NCBI GenBank assembly: GCA_031551485.1
Contig: JAVBNO010000085.1
Coordinates: forward strand, 1-25,766
Reading direction: 5' to 3'
Length of the DNA: 25,766 nt
DNA from: JAVBNO01 sp031551485
GTDB taxonomy: Bacteria; Bacillota; Clostridia; Oscillospirales; Ruminococcaceae
Made by a program: the position numbers and the translations under genes. A model generated the notes under the pieces. The model saw nothing but the letters and a program-made list of their open reading frames with translations. It did no database searches and was not told where the DNA came from. This document shows, piece after piece, positions 7,750-16,708 of this stretch (position 1 is the first letter of the stretch; every line of letters begins with the position of its first letter).

Positions 7750-7793
7750 CGCCCTGCATCACAGAACGAATCCATTTGTTTTTTAACAATTTG

Positions 7794-7834
7794 CAATAAA
7801 ACACGAGCCGCGGTTGCATGCAACTACGGCTCGT
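7794..7834 (-). terminator. intrinsic terminator between yebC and the Cys-rich gene
   Basis: ACGAGCCG (7803-7810) pairs with CGGCTCGT (7827-7834), with an inner GTTGC/GCAAC stem. On the minus strand GTTTTATT follows, which suits yebC. On the plus strand only TTT follows, so it may also act weakly for the Cys-rich gene. Confidence 0.8.
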
Positions 7835-7849
7835 TTCTGCGTGTATCAC

Positions 7850-8575
7850 TTAATTTTCTTCCCAGTTGTGCCAGACATTTTGCACATCGTCATTATCATC
7901 CAGCGCATCCAAAAGTTTATTCATCTTTACCACCAAGTCCGCTTCTTCAATCTTGGTGTAGGTAGAGGGGATGTACTCCACATCAGCAGAAGCGAATTTG
8001 TACCCTTTGGCCTCCAAGGCTTCACGTGTGCCCCGCAACTCTGTGGGGTCGGTGAATACCTCGACAATTTCATCTTCAAAGTTCAGGTCCACGGCCCCGG
8101 CATCCATGCAGTCTTCCATGACCTTTTCTTCATCCAATCCGTCGTTTTCAATGATGATGACACCCTTTTGGGCAAACATAAAAGACACGCACCCGCTTTG
8201 GCCCAGGTTGCCCCCAAACTTATCAAAGTAATGGCGCAGATCGCCGGCGGTGCGGTTTCGATTATCGGTCAGTGTTTCAACGATGACCGCCACGCCACAA
8301 GGGCCATATCCCTCGTAAGTAATATCCTCATATTCATTGCGGTCGCCACTGCCGGCCGCTTTTTTAATGCAACGGTCAATGTTGTCGTTGGGCACATTGC
8401 TCGCTTTCGCCTTGGCAACAATGTCACGCAGCTTGCCATTAGACGCAGGATCGGCGCCGCCTTCTTTTACCGCAACGGCAATTTCGCGGGCGATTTTTGT
8501 AAATACTTTGGCTTTTTGGCCATCGGTTGCTTCTTTTCTGCGCTTGATGTTATTCCACTTGGAGTGGCCTGACAT
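7850..8575 (-). CDS. yebC: YebC/PmpR/TACO1-family protein
   Basis: The product is a 241-residue YebC-family protein. It opens with the diagnostic MSGHSKWNNIKRRKEATDGQ and continues through KLRDIVAKAKASNVPNDNIDR, with GYGPCGVAVIVETLTDNRNRT in the middle. Members have been described both as DNA-binding transcriptional regulators and as translation factors that relieve ribosome stalling at proline-rich stretches. The start at 8575 is set by homology and by GGGGAG seven bases upstream; the frame extends 12 codons further 5' but without a site. It has its own near-consensus promoter and terminator and is therefore probably monocistronic. No oddities are seen. Confidence 0.96.
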   Translation of the reverse strand: MSGHSKWNNIKRRKEATDGQKAKVFTKIAREIAVAVKEGGADPASNGKLRDIVAKAKASNVPNDNIDRCIKKAAGSGDRNEYEDITYEGYGPCGVAVIVETLTDNRNRTAGDLRHYFDKFGGNLGQSGCVSFMFAQKGVIIIENDGLDEEKVMEDCMDAGAVDLNFEDEIVEVFTDPTELRGTREALEAKGYKFASADVEYIPSTYTKIEEADLVVKMNKLLDALDDNDDVQNVWHNWEEN

Positions 8576-8625
8576 AGATATTCTCCCCTTTGGTGTAACC
8601 CAGATTTGCATACAATTACTTTATT

Positions 8626-8654
8626 ACTATAGTGAATCAGCCGCTGTCTGTCAA
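8626..8654 (-). promoter_or_regulatory. sigma-A promoter of yebC
   Basis: The minus strand has TTGACA (8654-8649), 17 bases, then TATAGT (8631-8626). The leader would be about 45 bases and contains GGGGAG. It lies in the 92-base gap after hslO. Confidence 0.85.
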
Positions 8655-8667
8655 CCGTTTTCCGCTG

Positions 8668-9537
8668 TCAGTCCAACAGCGCCAACAGCTCTGCCCGGTT
8701 AAAATGATATTTTTTGCCGCAAAATTGGCAGCCGACTTCGGTACGTTCCTCTTCCTCCGCCATTTGGGTCAGTTCCTCCCGTCCCAGGCTGATCAGCGCC
8801 TTTTCTACCCGTTCCCGTGAGCAGTCGCAGCGGTATTCCACTTGTCTTTCATCAATGATTTGAGGGTCAAGACCTGCCATTGCTTTCAGGGCGATGTCTT
8901 TTTGCGTCATGCCGCTGTGCAGCATTTGTGTCACCGGGTCCAATGTTTTGATGTTGGCTTCCAAAGCCGCAATAGCCTCTTCCCCCGCCCCCGGCAGCAG
9001 CTGGATCAGATAGCCGCCGGCCGCCAGCACCGTGAGGTCGGTGTTGACCAGCACCCCTAACCCGCAAACAGTGGGCGTCTGCTCGCTTACGGCGCAATAG
9101 TGGGTGATGTCCTCGGCAATCTCGCCCGATACAATCGGCACCTGCCCAATATAAGGTTCCTTGAGTCCTAAATCCTTCATGACGCTTAATGTGCCGTTTT
9201 TGCCCACGGCACCTGACACATCCAGTTTGCCATAAGCGTTTAGAGGCAATTCCACCACCGGATTTTGCACATATCCACGCGCATTACCGCTGGAATCGGA
9301 TACGGCAATGACAGAGCCTGCCGGGCCATCCCCCGCCAGCCGCAGCGTGATGGAGTTGTTTTCGCCTTTAAGCGCCTCCCCCATTAACGATGCCGCCGTC
9401 AAAAGCCGCCCCAGTGCCGCCGTTATCACCGCCGATGTACTATGAATCTGTTCCGCTTGATAAACCATATCCGTGGTATCAATGACGCTGCATGCAACCG
9501 CGCCGTCACCCGATATCATTTTTGTAATTCTTCCCAT
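8668..9537 (-). CDS. hslO: redox-regulated chaperonin Hsp33
   Basis: Hsp33 is a cytosolic holdase switched on by oxidative unfolding. The protein has 289 residues from the chosen start. The N-terminal substrate-binding domain contains GDGPAGSVIAVSDSSGNARGYV around residues 69-90. The C-terminal zinc switch is complete: C237-x-C239 (CDCSRERV) and C270-x2-C273 (CQFCGKKYHF). The start at 9537 (MGRITKMISGDGAV) matches where family members begin. AGGAG lies 12 bases upstream, a little far, and the start falls 32 bases inside the upstream methyltransferase gene, so translational coupling is likely. The frame is open 24 codons further 5', but that extension is unlike the family. Confidence 0.95.
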   Translation of the reverse strand: MGRITKMISGDGAVACSVIDTTDMVYQAEQIHSTSAVITAALGRLLTAASLMGEALKGENNSITLRLAGDGPAGSVIAVSDSSGNARGYVQNPVVELPLNAYGKLDVSGAVGKNGTLSVMKDLGLKEPYIGQVPIVSGEIAEDITHYCAVSEQTPTVCGLGVLVNTDLTVLAAGGYLIQLLPGAGEEAIAALEANIKTLDPVTQMLHSGMTQKDIALKAMAGLDPQIIDERQVEYRCDCSRERVEKALISLGREELTQMAEEEERTEVGCQFCGKKYHFNRAELLALLD

Positions 9538-10300
9538 CCGCTTTTGCTTCTCCTTGCTTACGTGTGATATATAAATGACGCTGTGCATCCGGCTTGGGCG
9601 CGTTACCATCTTCGCCTTGTACCTCCAGCAATGTCAACTGGGCAGCGGACAGCGCTTTTTTGATTTGAGCTGGCGTATAAATCCACTCGGAAAAGTCCTC
9701 GTGCTCGCGTAGATAGCGGCCGTCTCTTTGTCTCGTAAAAAAATCCAAACCAATGTCAATGCGACCGCTTTTGGCGTCCAGCGCATTGCGCCAGACACAT
9801 AGCACATCCTTTAATTCGTAGACAAAAGTATTGTCGGCCAGCACATGGCGATGCTTATATTCTGTGTTGACATCGAAGATGAAAAGGCCGCCCGGCTCCA
9901 TAAACAAGGCAGTGCGGGCAAGGGCTTTTCGCAAACTTTCGTAATTTTCCAGGTGATTTAAACTGTCCAATGTGCATACCGCTACATCCACTGTACCGTA
10001 TAAATCCAGCTCGCACATATCCTGGCAGAGGAAAAGCGGCGGGATGATCGTTGGGGGTTCGGCAGCCGCCTTTCCCTGCGCCAAAGCTAGCATATCCGGT
10101 GAACAGTCGACACCGATTACTTCGTAACCTAACCCGGCTAAGGCCCAGGCAAGACTTCCGGTACCACAAGCAACATCAAGGACAAGTTCGCACTTGTCCT
10201 TGTTTGTTTTGATTATTTGATTGAGTCTTTCCGCCATAGCCGCATAGGAAATATTCCGGGTAAGACGGTCGTAGCAGGAGGCAAAGGCCTGATAGCTCAT
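9506..10300 (-). CDS. class I SAM-dependent methyltransferase
   Basis: This is a 264-residue Rossmann-fold methyltransferase. SAM-binding motif I is LDVACGTGSLAWAL at residues 41-54, and the acidic residue after beta strand 2 is in VIGVDCSPDML. A CTLDSLNHL stretch fits motif IV, and GGLFIFDVN follows. This layout resembles the YqeM-like methyltransferases of Bacillota, whose substrates are mostly unknown. Its ATG overlaps the stop of the TrpR-like gene by four bases (ATGA), and its own 3' end overlaps hslO, so the three form one translationally coupled unit. Nothing in the sequence identifies the acceptor molecule. Confidence 0.88.
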   Translation of the reverse strand: MSYQAFASCYDRLTRNISYAAMAERLNQIIKTNKDKCELVLDVACGTGSLAWALAGLGYEVIGVDCSPDMLALAQGKAAAEPPTIIPPLFLCQDMCELDLYGTVDVAVCTLDSLNHLENYESLRKALARTALFMEPGGLFIFDVNTEYKHRHVLADNTFVYELKDVLCVWRNALDAKSGRIDIGLDFFTRQRDGRYLREHEDFSEWIYTPAQIKKALSAAQLTLLEVQGEDGNAPKPDAQRHLYITRKQGEAKADGKNYKNDIG

Positions 10301-10593
10301 TTCTTTTTCTTTTCCAGTCTGTCAAAAATAATGCGATAGCCGTCCGCACCATAATTGAGGGAACGATTGACCCTGCTGATGGTTGCGGTGCTGGCCCCCG
10401 TCGCTTCTACAATATCGGCGTAGACTTTATGTTCACTTAACATCTTTGCCACCAAAAGCCGCTGCGAAATCGCTTTTAGCTCCGGTATCGTGCAAAGATC
10501 CTCAAAAAAGTTGTAACACTCTTCCATTGTCTCCAGCGCCAAAATTGCATTAAACAAGAATTCCGCATGTAACTCTTTCAGCTTGGTATTCAT
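10297..10593 (-). CDS. yerC: YerC/YecD family TrpR-like DNA-binding protein
   Basis: This is a 98-residue protein of the TrpR-superfamily YerC/YecD group. The all-helical sequence contains the conserved FFEDLCTIPELKAISQRL segment (about residues 29-46). A helix-turn-helix follows at about 52-80, with YADIVEATGASTATISRVNR; the ATGAS..TISR portion is the recognition helix seen in TrpR relatives. A Lys-rich tail ends the protein. It probably represses transcription in response to an unknown ligand. The start is supported by GGGAGGTG upstream. It has a candidate promoter in the gap after lysA and heads the operon with the methyltransferase and hslO. Confidence 0.93.
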   Translation of the reverse strand: MNTKLKELHAEFLFNAILALETMEECYNFFEDLCTIPELKAISQRLLVAKMLSEHKVYADIVEATGASTATISRVNRSLNYGADGYRIIFDRLEKKKK

Positions 10594-10622
10594 CCGCTTT
10601 GCACCTCCCAGTTGATAGGCTC

Positions 10623-10651
10623 ATTTTAGCATGTCACAGTGTAAAAGTAAA
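10623..10651 (-). promoter_or_regulatory. candidate sigma-A promoter of yerC
   Basis: The minus strand reads TTTACT (10651-10646), 17 bases, and TAAAAT (10628-10623), the latter preceded by TGC to give an extended -10. It fits the 108-base gap between lysA and yerC. Confidence 0.55.
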
Positions 10652-10701
10652 TGGCGGAAAGCAAATAATTCACCACAGAATGTATTTGGACCATCGCAGT
10701 T

Positions 10702-12003
10702 TTAGTCATTATCATTTTGCATCAGCTGGCCATAGCTTTCCCGTTGCACCGCAACGCGCGCCGCCCCATCCTTCACCATGATAATGGGTGGTCGAGGATT
10801 GCGGTTATAGTTGGAAGCCATAGAATAATTGTAGGCGCCGGTGGCCAAAACTGCCATAATATCGCCGGTAGCGGCTTTTTGGATTTGGATGCCTTCTCCC
10901 AGCAGATCGCCACTTTCACAACACTTACCCACCACTGTCACAACCGTATCTTTGGGCGCCGCGGCTTTATTGGCCAACATAAAATCATAGTCGGCTTTGT
11001 AAAGGGCATATCGGGGGTTATCCCCCATGCCGCCGTCCACCGACACATAGGTGCGTATGCCGGGGATCTCTTTAATGGTACCCACCTGGTACAACGTAAT
11101 ACCGGCCGAGCCTACAATGGAGCGCCCCGGTTCCAACACAATAAAGGGCATATCCATCCCTAGCTCGCGGCATGCTTCTTTGACCACCAGGGATACTTTT
11201 TGCATGTAAGCCTCATATTTGACCGGGTCATGGGTGGGGATGTATTGAATGCCGAAGCCGCCACCTAGGTTAAGCATTGTCAGCTTATGGCCTGTCTTTT
11301 CCCTCACTTTGCCCATCAATTCAAGCATCACCTGGGCAGCTAATTCAAAGGGTTCAATGTCAAATATTTGAGAACCGATGTGGCAATGCAGGCCTTTAAC
11401 CTGGAGATGCTGCATCCCCAAAGCTGCCTTTATCGCCTCCATCGCTTCGCCGGTTTCCAAGGCGAAACCAAACTTGCTGTCAATGCTGCCAGTGCGCACA
11501 AAATCGTGGGTGTGGGCATCCACACCGGGCTTAATGCGGAGGATGATGGACGCCGTCTGCCCCCGCGTTGCCGCCAGATGATTCAGCAGCTCCAGTTCGG
11601 CCATATTGTCGACTACAATGGTGCCGACGCCGTATTCCAACGCCAACTGTAATTCTTCCATTGTTTTGTTGTTGCCGTGCATTAAAATCCGGGCCGGCGG
11701 AAATTCCACTGCCATTGCAGTATAAAGCTCGCCGGCAGACACCACATCCAGCGCCATGCCTTCCTCTTTGGCGATGTTGCAAAGGGCTTTGCAGCATAAC
11801 GCCTTGCTGGCATAGGCCACCATGCCTTTACCACCGTAAAATTTCTCGATGGAATTTTGATAGCTGCGGCAGGCACGACGAATTTCGTTTTCATCCATCA
11901 CATAAAGAGGCGTGCCATATTTTTCCGCCAATGCAACGGTATCCAGCCCGCCAATAGTCAGATGTCCTATTTCGTTAATGCCAAGACAATCGGAAACAAA
12001 CAT
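10702..12003 (-). CDS. lysA: diaminopimelate decarboxylase
   Basis: LysA decarboxylates meso-diaminopimelate to lysine, the last step of lysine synthesis, using PLP. The protein is 433 residues, typical length. The PLP-binding Lys is K67 in AYASKALCC, at the start of the alanine-racemase-type barrel. GLHCHIGSQI lies at about residues 204-213 and the phosphate-binding glycine loop LNLGGGFGI at about 244-252. C362 in GKCCESGDLL is the catalytic Cys contributed across the dimer. AGAGG lies seven bases before the ATG at 12003. It follows ysxC by 54 bases with no visible terminator between, so it may be read from the lon promoter; no lysine riboswitch is seen upstream. Confidence 0.96.
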   Translation of the reverse strand: MFVSDCLGINEIGHLTIGGLDTVALAEKYGTPLYVMDENEIRRACRSYQNSIEKFYGGKGMVAYASKALCCKALCNIAKEEGMALDVVSAGELYTAMAVEFPPARILMHGNNKTMEELQLALEYGVGTIVVDNMAELELLNHLAATRGQTASIILRIKPGVDAHTHDFVRTGSIDSKFGFALETGEAMEAIKAALGMQHLQVKGLHCHIGSQIFDIEPFELAAQVMLELMGKVREKTGHKLTMLNLGGGFGIQYIPTHDPVKYEAYMQKVSLVVKEACRELGMDMPFIVLEPGRSIVGSAGITLYQVGTIKEIPGIRTYVSVDGGMGDNPRYALYKADYDFMLANKAAAPKDTVVTVVGKCCESGDLLGEGIQIQKAATGDIMAVLATGAYNYSMASNYNRNPRPPIIMVKDGAARVAVQRESYGQLMQNDND

Positions 12004-12057
12004 ATAAAACCTCTTTCCAGATATACAGCTAATCTGCGATGTCTTTTTGATCCGGGC

Positions 12058-12666
12058 CTATTCATCGTTGGCATCGACAGCCAGTTCTTGTGCCAATTCA
12101 TCAATCAGCGCTTTGAGGACTTCAATCCCCTCCCCTGTTTTCGCCGAAAGCGGGATCATGGTAATCTCGCCGGCGCAGGGCACTTCGCTTTGCAGCGCCT
12201 CCATACGGCGGGCAAACTCGTTGGGGGTCAATTTGTCTTTTTTGGTCAGGGCAATGATAAACGGATATTCCGCTTCAATTAAGAAGTTAACCATGGACAA
12301 ATCGTCGCTTGTAGGCGCGTGGCGAATATCCAACAGTAAAATAACCAATTCCAGGTTACGGTCACTGTTAAAATAGTGTTCCATCAATTTCGCCCAGCGT
12401 TTTTTTTCACCCTGAGATACTTTGGCATAACCATAGCCGGGCAGATCGGCAAACCGAATTTTCTGGAGCCGAAAGAAATTGATGGTGGTGGTTTTACCGG
12501 GCATCGAGCTTACACGCGCCAACTGCTTTTGGTTGAACAACTTATTGATTAAAGAGGACTTGCCCACATTGGAGCGCCCCGCAAACGCAATTTCCGGCAT
12601 GTCGGAGGAGGGCAGCTGGTCGGCCGTGCCAAAGGATTTTTCATATTCGATCAAATGGTAATTCAT
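12058..12666 (-). CDS. ysxC: ribosome biogenesis GTPase YsxC/EngB
   Basis: YsxC (EngB, YihA) is an essential GTPase for assembly of the 50S subunit. The protein has 202 residues. All GTPase motifs are present: G1 GRSNVGKSS at residues 30-38, G2 Thr in KTTTINFF (59-65), G3 DLPGYG (74-79), G4 TKKD (141-144) and G5 SAK (174-176). The start has GGGAGG eight bases upstream. It begins 30 bases after the lon stop, the usual lon-ysxC pairing in Bacillota, so it is probably co-transcribed with lon. Confidence 0.96.
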   Translation of the reverse strand: MNYHLIEYEKSFGTADQLPSSDMPEIAFAGRSNVGKSSLINKLFNQKQLARVSSMPGKTTTINFFRLQKIRFADLPGYGYAKVSQGEKKRWAKLMEHYFNSDRNLELVILLLDIRHAPTSDDLSMVNFLIEAEYPFIIALTKKDKLTPNEFARRMEALQSEVPCAGEITMIPLSAKTGEGIEVLKALIDELAQELAVDANDE

Positions 12667-12696
12667 TGCCGGCCTCCCTTCTTTGTATCGGTTGTT

Positions 12697-15117
12697 TTAT
12701 TGGGGCAGAATGGTGGGGTCGATAGGGCGACTTTCCCCTTCGGCAACCATTACCGGCACCGATGCGACAGACAGGGGCTTGGGCGTAGATGCCAGCGCCA
12801 TAGCCAACACCGTTTCCATTTCTTCCGCCGGTACAAAGTTGATCACTTTCGTGATGACAGGATCGATTTCGGCCAAATCCGGCACATTGGATTTAGGAAT
12901 AATGACCGTTTTGATGCCATTTTTGTACGCCGCCATCGTCTTTTCCCGCAGGCCGCCAATGGCCAACACCCGGCCGCGCAACGTGATTTCGCCAGTCATG
13001 GCCACATCGGCCCGCACCGGAATGCCGGAAAGGGCGGAAATGACAGCTGTGCAGGTGCTAATGCCTGCCGAAGGACCGTCTTTGGGCACAGCGCCTTCAG
13101 GAAAATGGATATGTATATCTTTATTTTTGTAAAAGTCAGGGTCGATGCCATATTGCTTATACCGCCCACGGATGTAGGTAATGGCGGCAGTGACCGATTC
13201 TTTCATCACTTCGCCAAGGGAGCCGGTGAAAGTCTGTTTGCCGCTTCCCTCGACGACCGCCACTTCGACTTGCAGCATTTCGCCGCCCACCGATGTCCAA
13301 GCCAGGCCGTTGACGACACCTACCTGATCCTGAGAATACAACCCCTCGTCACGGAACTTGCGAGGGCCAAGATATTCTTCCAGCTGGCCTTCGCCAATGA
13401 CGATTTTTTCCACTTCACCTGCCACAATCCGCTTGGCAGATTTGCGGCAAAGCGAAGCGATATTTCGCTCCAGGCTACGTACACCGGCCTCGCGGGTATA
13501 AAAATCGATGAGGCCATAAATGGCGCCGTCGCCAATGGCGAGCTGTTTTTTATCTAAGCCGTGGCGCTCCAGCTGTTTGGGCAACAGGTGGCGTTTGGCA
13601 ATGTGAAACTTCTCTTCCCGGGTATAGCTGGTCAGTTGAATGATCTCCATCCGGTCCAAAAGAGGTGTGGGGATGGTATCCATATTATTGGCTGTGGCAA
13701 TAAACAGCACTTCGGACAAATCGAAAGGAATTTCTATAAAATGGTCGCGGAAAGCGTGGTTTTGCTCGCTGTCCAACACTTCCAAAAGGGCTGCCGACGG
13801 GTCACCCCGGTAATCGCTGCCCAATTTATCCACTTCATCCAGCAGCATAAGGGGGTTATTGCTGCCCGCCAGCTTGATGGCATTGATAATGCGTCCGGGC
13901 ATGGAACCAATGTAGGTTTTGCGGTGACCACGGATGTCGGATTCATCCCGCACGCCACCCAAGGACAGCCGCACATACTTGCGGCCCATGGCTTTGGCAA
14001 TGGATTTGGCAATGGAAGTTTTGCCCACGCCGGGGGGGCCCACAAGGCAGATGATCTGACCTTTAATATCAGGTGCCAATTTGCGCACCGCCAACAATTC
14101 CAAAATACGCTCTTTCACCTTGGCCAGACCATAGTGCTCTTTATCCAGCAGCTTTTCCGCTTTTGAGATATCGATTTTATCTTTTGTATGTACATTCCAG
14201 GGCAGCTCCAGGCAGGTGTCAAGATAGCCTCGCACCACACCGGCTTCGTGGGAGTTAAAGGGCATTTTAGACAGGCGGTCAGCCTCTTTCAAAAGCTTTT
14301 CTTCCGCCTCTTGCCCCAGATGTAGCGCAGTAATTTTAGATTGGTAATCTTCAATTTCTTCTTGGGGATTGTCTGGGTCACCCAGCTCGCTGGAAATGAC
14401 ACGCATCTGTTCCCGCAAATAATATTCACGTTGGTTTTTGTCAATTTGCTCGCGCACACGCTCGTGGATGTCCTGTTCCAGCGAAAGTATCTCGTTCTCG
14501 CATTCCAGCGCTTTGGCCAAAATCTCCAATCGTTTGGCCGGGGCGGATTCCTCCAGTATGCGCTGCTTATCTTCATGTTTAAGTGAGATATTCCCCGCCA
14601 AATACTCCGCCAAATAAACAGGGTCCTCGGTCATCATAGCGTTGGAAATGATTTCCCTAGGCATTTTGGGGAACATGAAGCAATATTCCTCGAACAGGTC
14701 TTTGACTGTGCGCATCAGGGCATCGCACAGGGCAGTACCCGCTAAACGGCTGCGTTTGAGGGGCAATTCCTCTACTTCTGCTTCAAAAAAAGGATCCTCC
14801 TGCACCACACTTTTTAGGCGGGCGCGATATTTACCGTCCACCACAACCCGCAGGGTATCGCCCTGGGTCTTGACAATTTGGCGCACTTCGGCCACCACGC
14901 CAATTTCATAAAGGTCGAAACGGGCAGGGTCGTCATCTCGTATATCTTTTTGCGCCACCAAAAACAGGCGACGGTTTTTGTTCATGACTTCGCCAAGAGC
15001 CAACATGGATTTTTCCCGGCCCACATCAAAGTGGAGCACCATTTTGGGAAAAAGCACAAGGCCCCGCAATGCTAACATAGGCAATGTAACAATATGTGGT
15101 GTTTTTGCTTCCGCCAT
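12697..15117 (-). CDS. lon: ATP-dependent protease Lon
   Basis: Lon (LonA type) degrades misfolded and regulatory proteins in the cytosol. The protein has 806 residues with the full domain order. The N-terminal substrate-binding domain opens with VTLPMLALRGLVLFPKMV. A coiled-coil region lies around 180-260, then the AAA+ module with Walker A GPPGVGKTS and Walker B LLDEVDK. The C-terminal protease carries catalytic S683 in KDGPSAGIS and K726 in GGLREKTMAA; their separation of 43 residues matches E. coli Lon. The start has GGGAGG 11 bases upstream. It has a good sigma-A promoter; no CtsR heptad or CIRCE repeat is visible there. Confidence 0.97.
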   Translation of the reverse strand: MAEAKTPHIVTLPMLALRGLVLFPKMVLHFDVGREKSMLALGEVMNKNRRLFLVAQKDIRDDDPARFDLYEIGVVAEVRQIVKTQGDTLRVVVDGKYRARLKSVVQEDPFFEAEVEELPLKRSRLAGTALCDALMRTVKDLFEEYCFMFPKMPREIISNAMMTEDPVYLAEYLAGNISLKHEDKQRILEESAPAKRLEILAKALECENEILSLEQDIHERVREQIDKNQREYYLREQMRVISSELGDPDNPQEEIEDYQSKITALHLGQEAEEKLLKEADRLSKMPFNSHEAGVVRGYLDTCLELPWNVHTKDKIDISKAEKLLDKEHYGLAKVKERILELLAVRKLAPDIKGQIICLVGPPGVGKTSIAKSIAKAMGRKYVRLSLGGVRDESDIRGHRKTYIGSMPGRIINAIKLAGSNNPLMLLDEVDKLGSDYRGDPSAALLEVLDSEQNHAFRDHFIEIPFDLSEVLFIATANNMDTIPTPLLDRMEIIQLTSYTREEKFHIAKRHLLPKQLERHGLDKKQLAIGDGAIYGLIDFYTREAGVRSLERNIASLCRKSAKRIVAGEVEKIVIGEGQLEEYLGPRKFRDEGLYSQDQVGVVNGLAWTSVGGEMLQVEVAVVEGSGKQTFTGSLGEVMKESVTAAITYIRGRYKQYGIDPDFYKNKDIHIHFPEGAVPKDGPSAGISTCTAVISALSGIPVRADVAMTGEITLRGRVLAIGGLREKTMAAYKNGIKTVIIPKSNVPDLAEIDPVITKVINFVPAEEMETVLAMALASTPKPLSVASVPVMVAEGESRPIDPTILPQ

Positions 15118-15190
15118 TATGTATTCAACCTCCCGGCCGGTCTTATCAGGCCTGCTATACTGGAAATATTACCAGCAAATTCGTATATAA

Positions 15191-15220
15191 ATTATACAAT
15201 AGTTCTAAAGTTTTTGGCAA
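15191..15220 (-). promoter_or_regulatory. sigma-A promoter of lon
   Basis: The minus strand has TTGCCA (15220-15215), 18 bases, then TATAAT (15196-15191). The leader of about 65 bases contains a GCTGG/CCAGT inverted repeat of unknown meaning. Confidence 0.75.
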
Positions 15221-15296
15221 GTAAAAAAGATTTGCAAAAAATAAAACAAAAATAGGCAAACGTACTCTTCTTTTTAGCACGGCTTATTCCACTTGA

Positions 15297-15327
15297 GCAA
15301 AAGCGGCGCAGCCAACAGCCGCGCCGC
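15297..15327 (-). terminator. intrinsic terminator after clpX
   Basis: GCGGCGCGGC, loop TGTTG, GCTGCGCCGC on the minus strand forms a 10-bp GC-rich stem with one mismatch, followed by TTTTGCTC. It starts seven bases after the clpX stop and separates clpX from the lon promoter. Confidence 0.85.
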
Positions 15328-15334
15328 ATCTTTT

Positions 15335-16648
15335 TCAGGATACCGAGTCTTGCCGTTTTTTAGGTTTGCGCGGGGGCGACAGTTTGAGCCGCACCGGTTT
15401 ACGCGCCGGGTCTTTTGTCAGTTCCGGTGGTTCTTCCCCTCTGGCACAGGCCGCCGTGATAGTCACTTTGGCAATTGTATGATCGGAGGGGGTCTCGAAC
15501 ATCACGCCGCCTAAAATGTCCTCCAAAATGGAGCGCAAGCCACGGGCGCCGGCTTTGCGAGCCACTGCCTTTTTGGCCACTTCTTTCAGGGCATCCGGTT
15601 GGAAATCCAGCTCTACGCCATCCAGTTCCAGCAAGCGGGCATACTGCTTGATCATGGAGTTTTTGGGTTCTGTCAAAATGGTGACAAGGGCATTTTCGTC
15701 CAAAGCGTTTAGGGTGGTAATGACCGGAATACGGCCCACCAACTCGGGAATCAGACCATAGTGCACCAGATCCTGGGGCACCACTTGTGCCATTAACTTG
15801 TCGGTTTCTTCGTCGGCCGAGCCGCGAATTTCGGCTCCAAAACCAAGAGAAGATTTTGCCACGCGCCGCTCGATAATTTTATCCAGCCCGTCGAAGGCAC
15901 CGCCGCAGATGAAGAGTATGTTGGTCGTATCCACTTGGATAAATTCCTGCTGGGGATGTTTGCGACCCCCGCCGGGTGGCACGTTGGACACCGTGCCTTC
16001 CAAAATCTTCAGAAGTGCTTGTTGCACCCCCTCGCCGCTGACATCGCGGGTAATGGAGGGATTTTCGCTTTTGCGGGCGATCTTGTCGATCTCGTCGATG
16101 TAAATAATACCCCGCTCGGCACGCTCCACATCAAAATCGGCCGCCTGAATCAGGCGCAGAAGGATATTTTCCACATCTTCGCCCACATAGCCGGCTTCGG
16201 TCAGGGTGGTGGCATCGGCAATGGCAAAAGGCACGCCCAGCATTTTGGCCAGTGTTTGTGCTAGCAGCGTCTTGCCCACGCCGGTGGGGCCCAGCAAAAG
16301 CACATTGCTTTTGGCCAGTTCCACATCGTTATCATCGTCAAAAAAGATGCGCTTATAGTGGTTGTATACCGCCACCGAAAGGGCTTTTTTGGCCTCATCC
16401 TGCCCTATTACATATTCATCGAGAACATCTTTGATTTCTGCCGGTTTGGGGACTGTGCGCTCCGATTCGTCGGAAACGACGCGGCGGCGCCGGGGCGGCG
16501 CTTCATTTTCCAATACCGCTTCGCACAGTTCCACGCACTCGTTGCAGATGCAAACGCCAGGTCCCGCAATCATACGCGTTACCTGATCTTGTGTTTTTCC
16601 GCAGAAAGAGCATTTAAGCATTCTGCTATCATCACTGCTGCGTGGCAT
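15335..16648 (-). CDS. clpX: ATP-dependent Clp protease ATP-binding subunit ClpX
   Basis: ClpX unfolds tagged substrates and feeds them to ClpP. The protein has 437 residues from the chosen start. The N-terminal zinc-binding domain has C13-x2-C16-x18-C35-x2-C38. AAA+ motifs follow: Walker A GPTGVGKT at 120-127, Walker B IIYIDEIDK, then the pore loop GYVGE. The ClpP-docking loop reads SLGFGAE (LGF instead of the usual IGF). The tail past residue 410 is unusually basic and Pro-rich (RKPVRLKLSPPRKPKKR). The start at 16648 is preferred to the ATGs at 16663 and 16660 because GGAGG lies between them, five bases before it. It follows clpP by 52 bases. Confidence 0.96.
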   Translation of the reverse strand: MPRSSDDSRMLKCSFCGKTQDQVTRMIAGPGVCICNECVELCEAVLENEAPPRRRRVVSDESERTVPKPAEIKDVLDEYVIGQDEAKKALSVAVYNHYKRIFFDDDNDVELAKSNVLLLGPTGVGKTLLAQTLAKMLGVPFAIADATTLTEAGYVGEDVENILLRLIQAADFDVERAERGIIYIDEIDKIARKSENPSITRDVSGEGVQQALLKILEGTVSNVPPGGGRKHPQQEFIQVDTTNILFICGGAFDGLDKIIERRVAKSSLGFGAEIRGSADEETDKLMAQVVPQDLVHYGLIPELVGRIPVITTLNALDENALVTILTEPKNSMIKQYARLLELDGVELDFQPDALKEVAKKAVARKAGARGLRSILEDILGGVMFETPSDHTIAKVTITAACARGEEPPELTKDPARKPVRLKLSPPRKPKKRQDSVS

Positions 16649-16676
16649 AAGAACCTCCATCACTTGCCTTAGTCTG

Positions 16677-16708
16677 AAAACGCGGAACCGGCAAATTGTT
16701 TTACCGCG
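16677..16708 (-). terminator. possible weak attenuator between clpP and clpX
   Basis: On the minus strand CGCGG and CCGCG flank an 18-base loop that spans the clpP stop, and TTTT follows. The stem is only five GC pairs, so partial read-through at most is expected. Confidence 0.3.

Noticed and set aside
12655..13557. 300-codon plus-strand open frame
   Set aside because: It is the antisense of the Lon protease domain, whose catalytic Ser-Lys pair is intact.
15118..15334. CtsR or CIRCE operator search upstream of lon
   Set aside because: Neither the tandem GTCAAA heptad nor the CIRCE inverted repeat is present; only a sigma-A promoter and the clpX terminator are seen.
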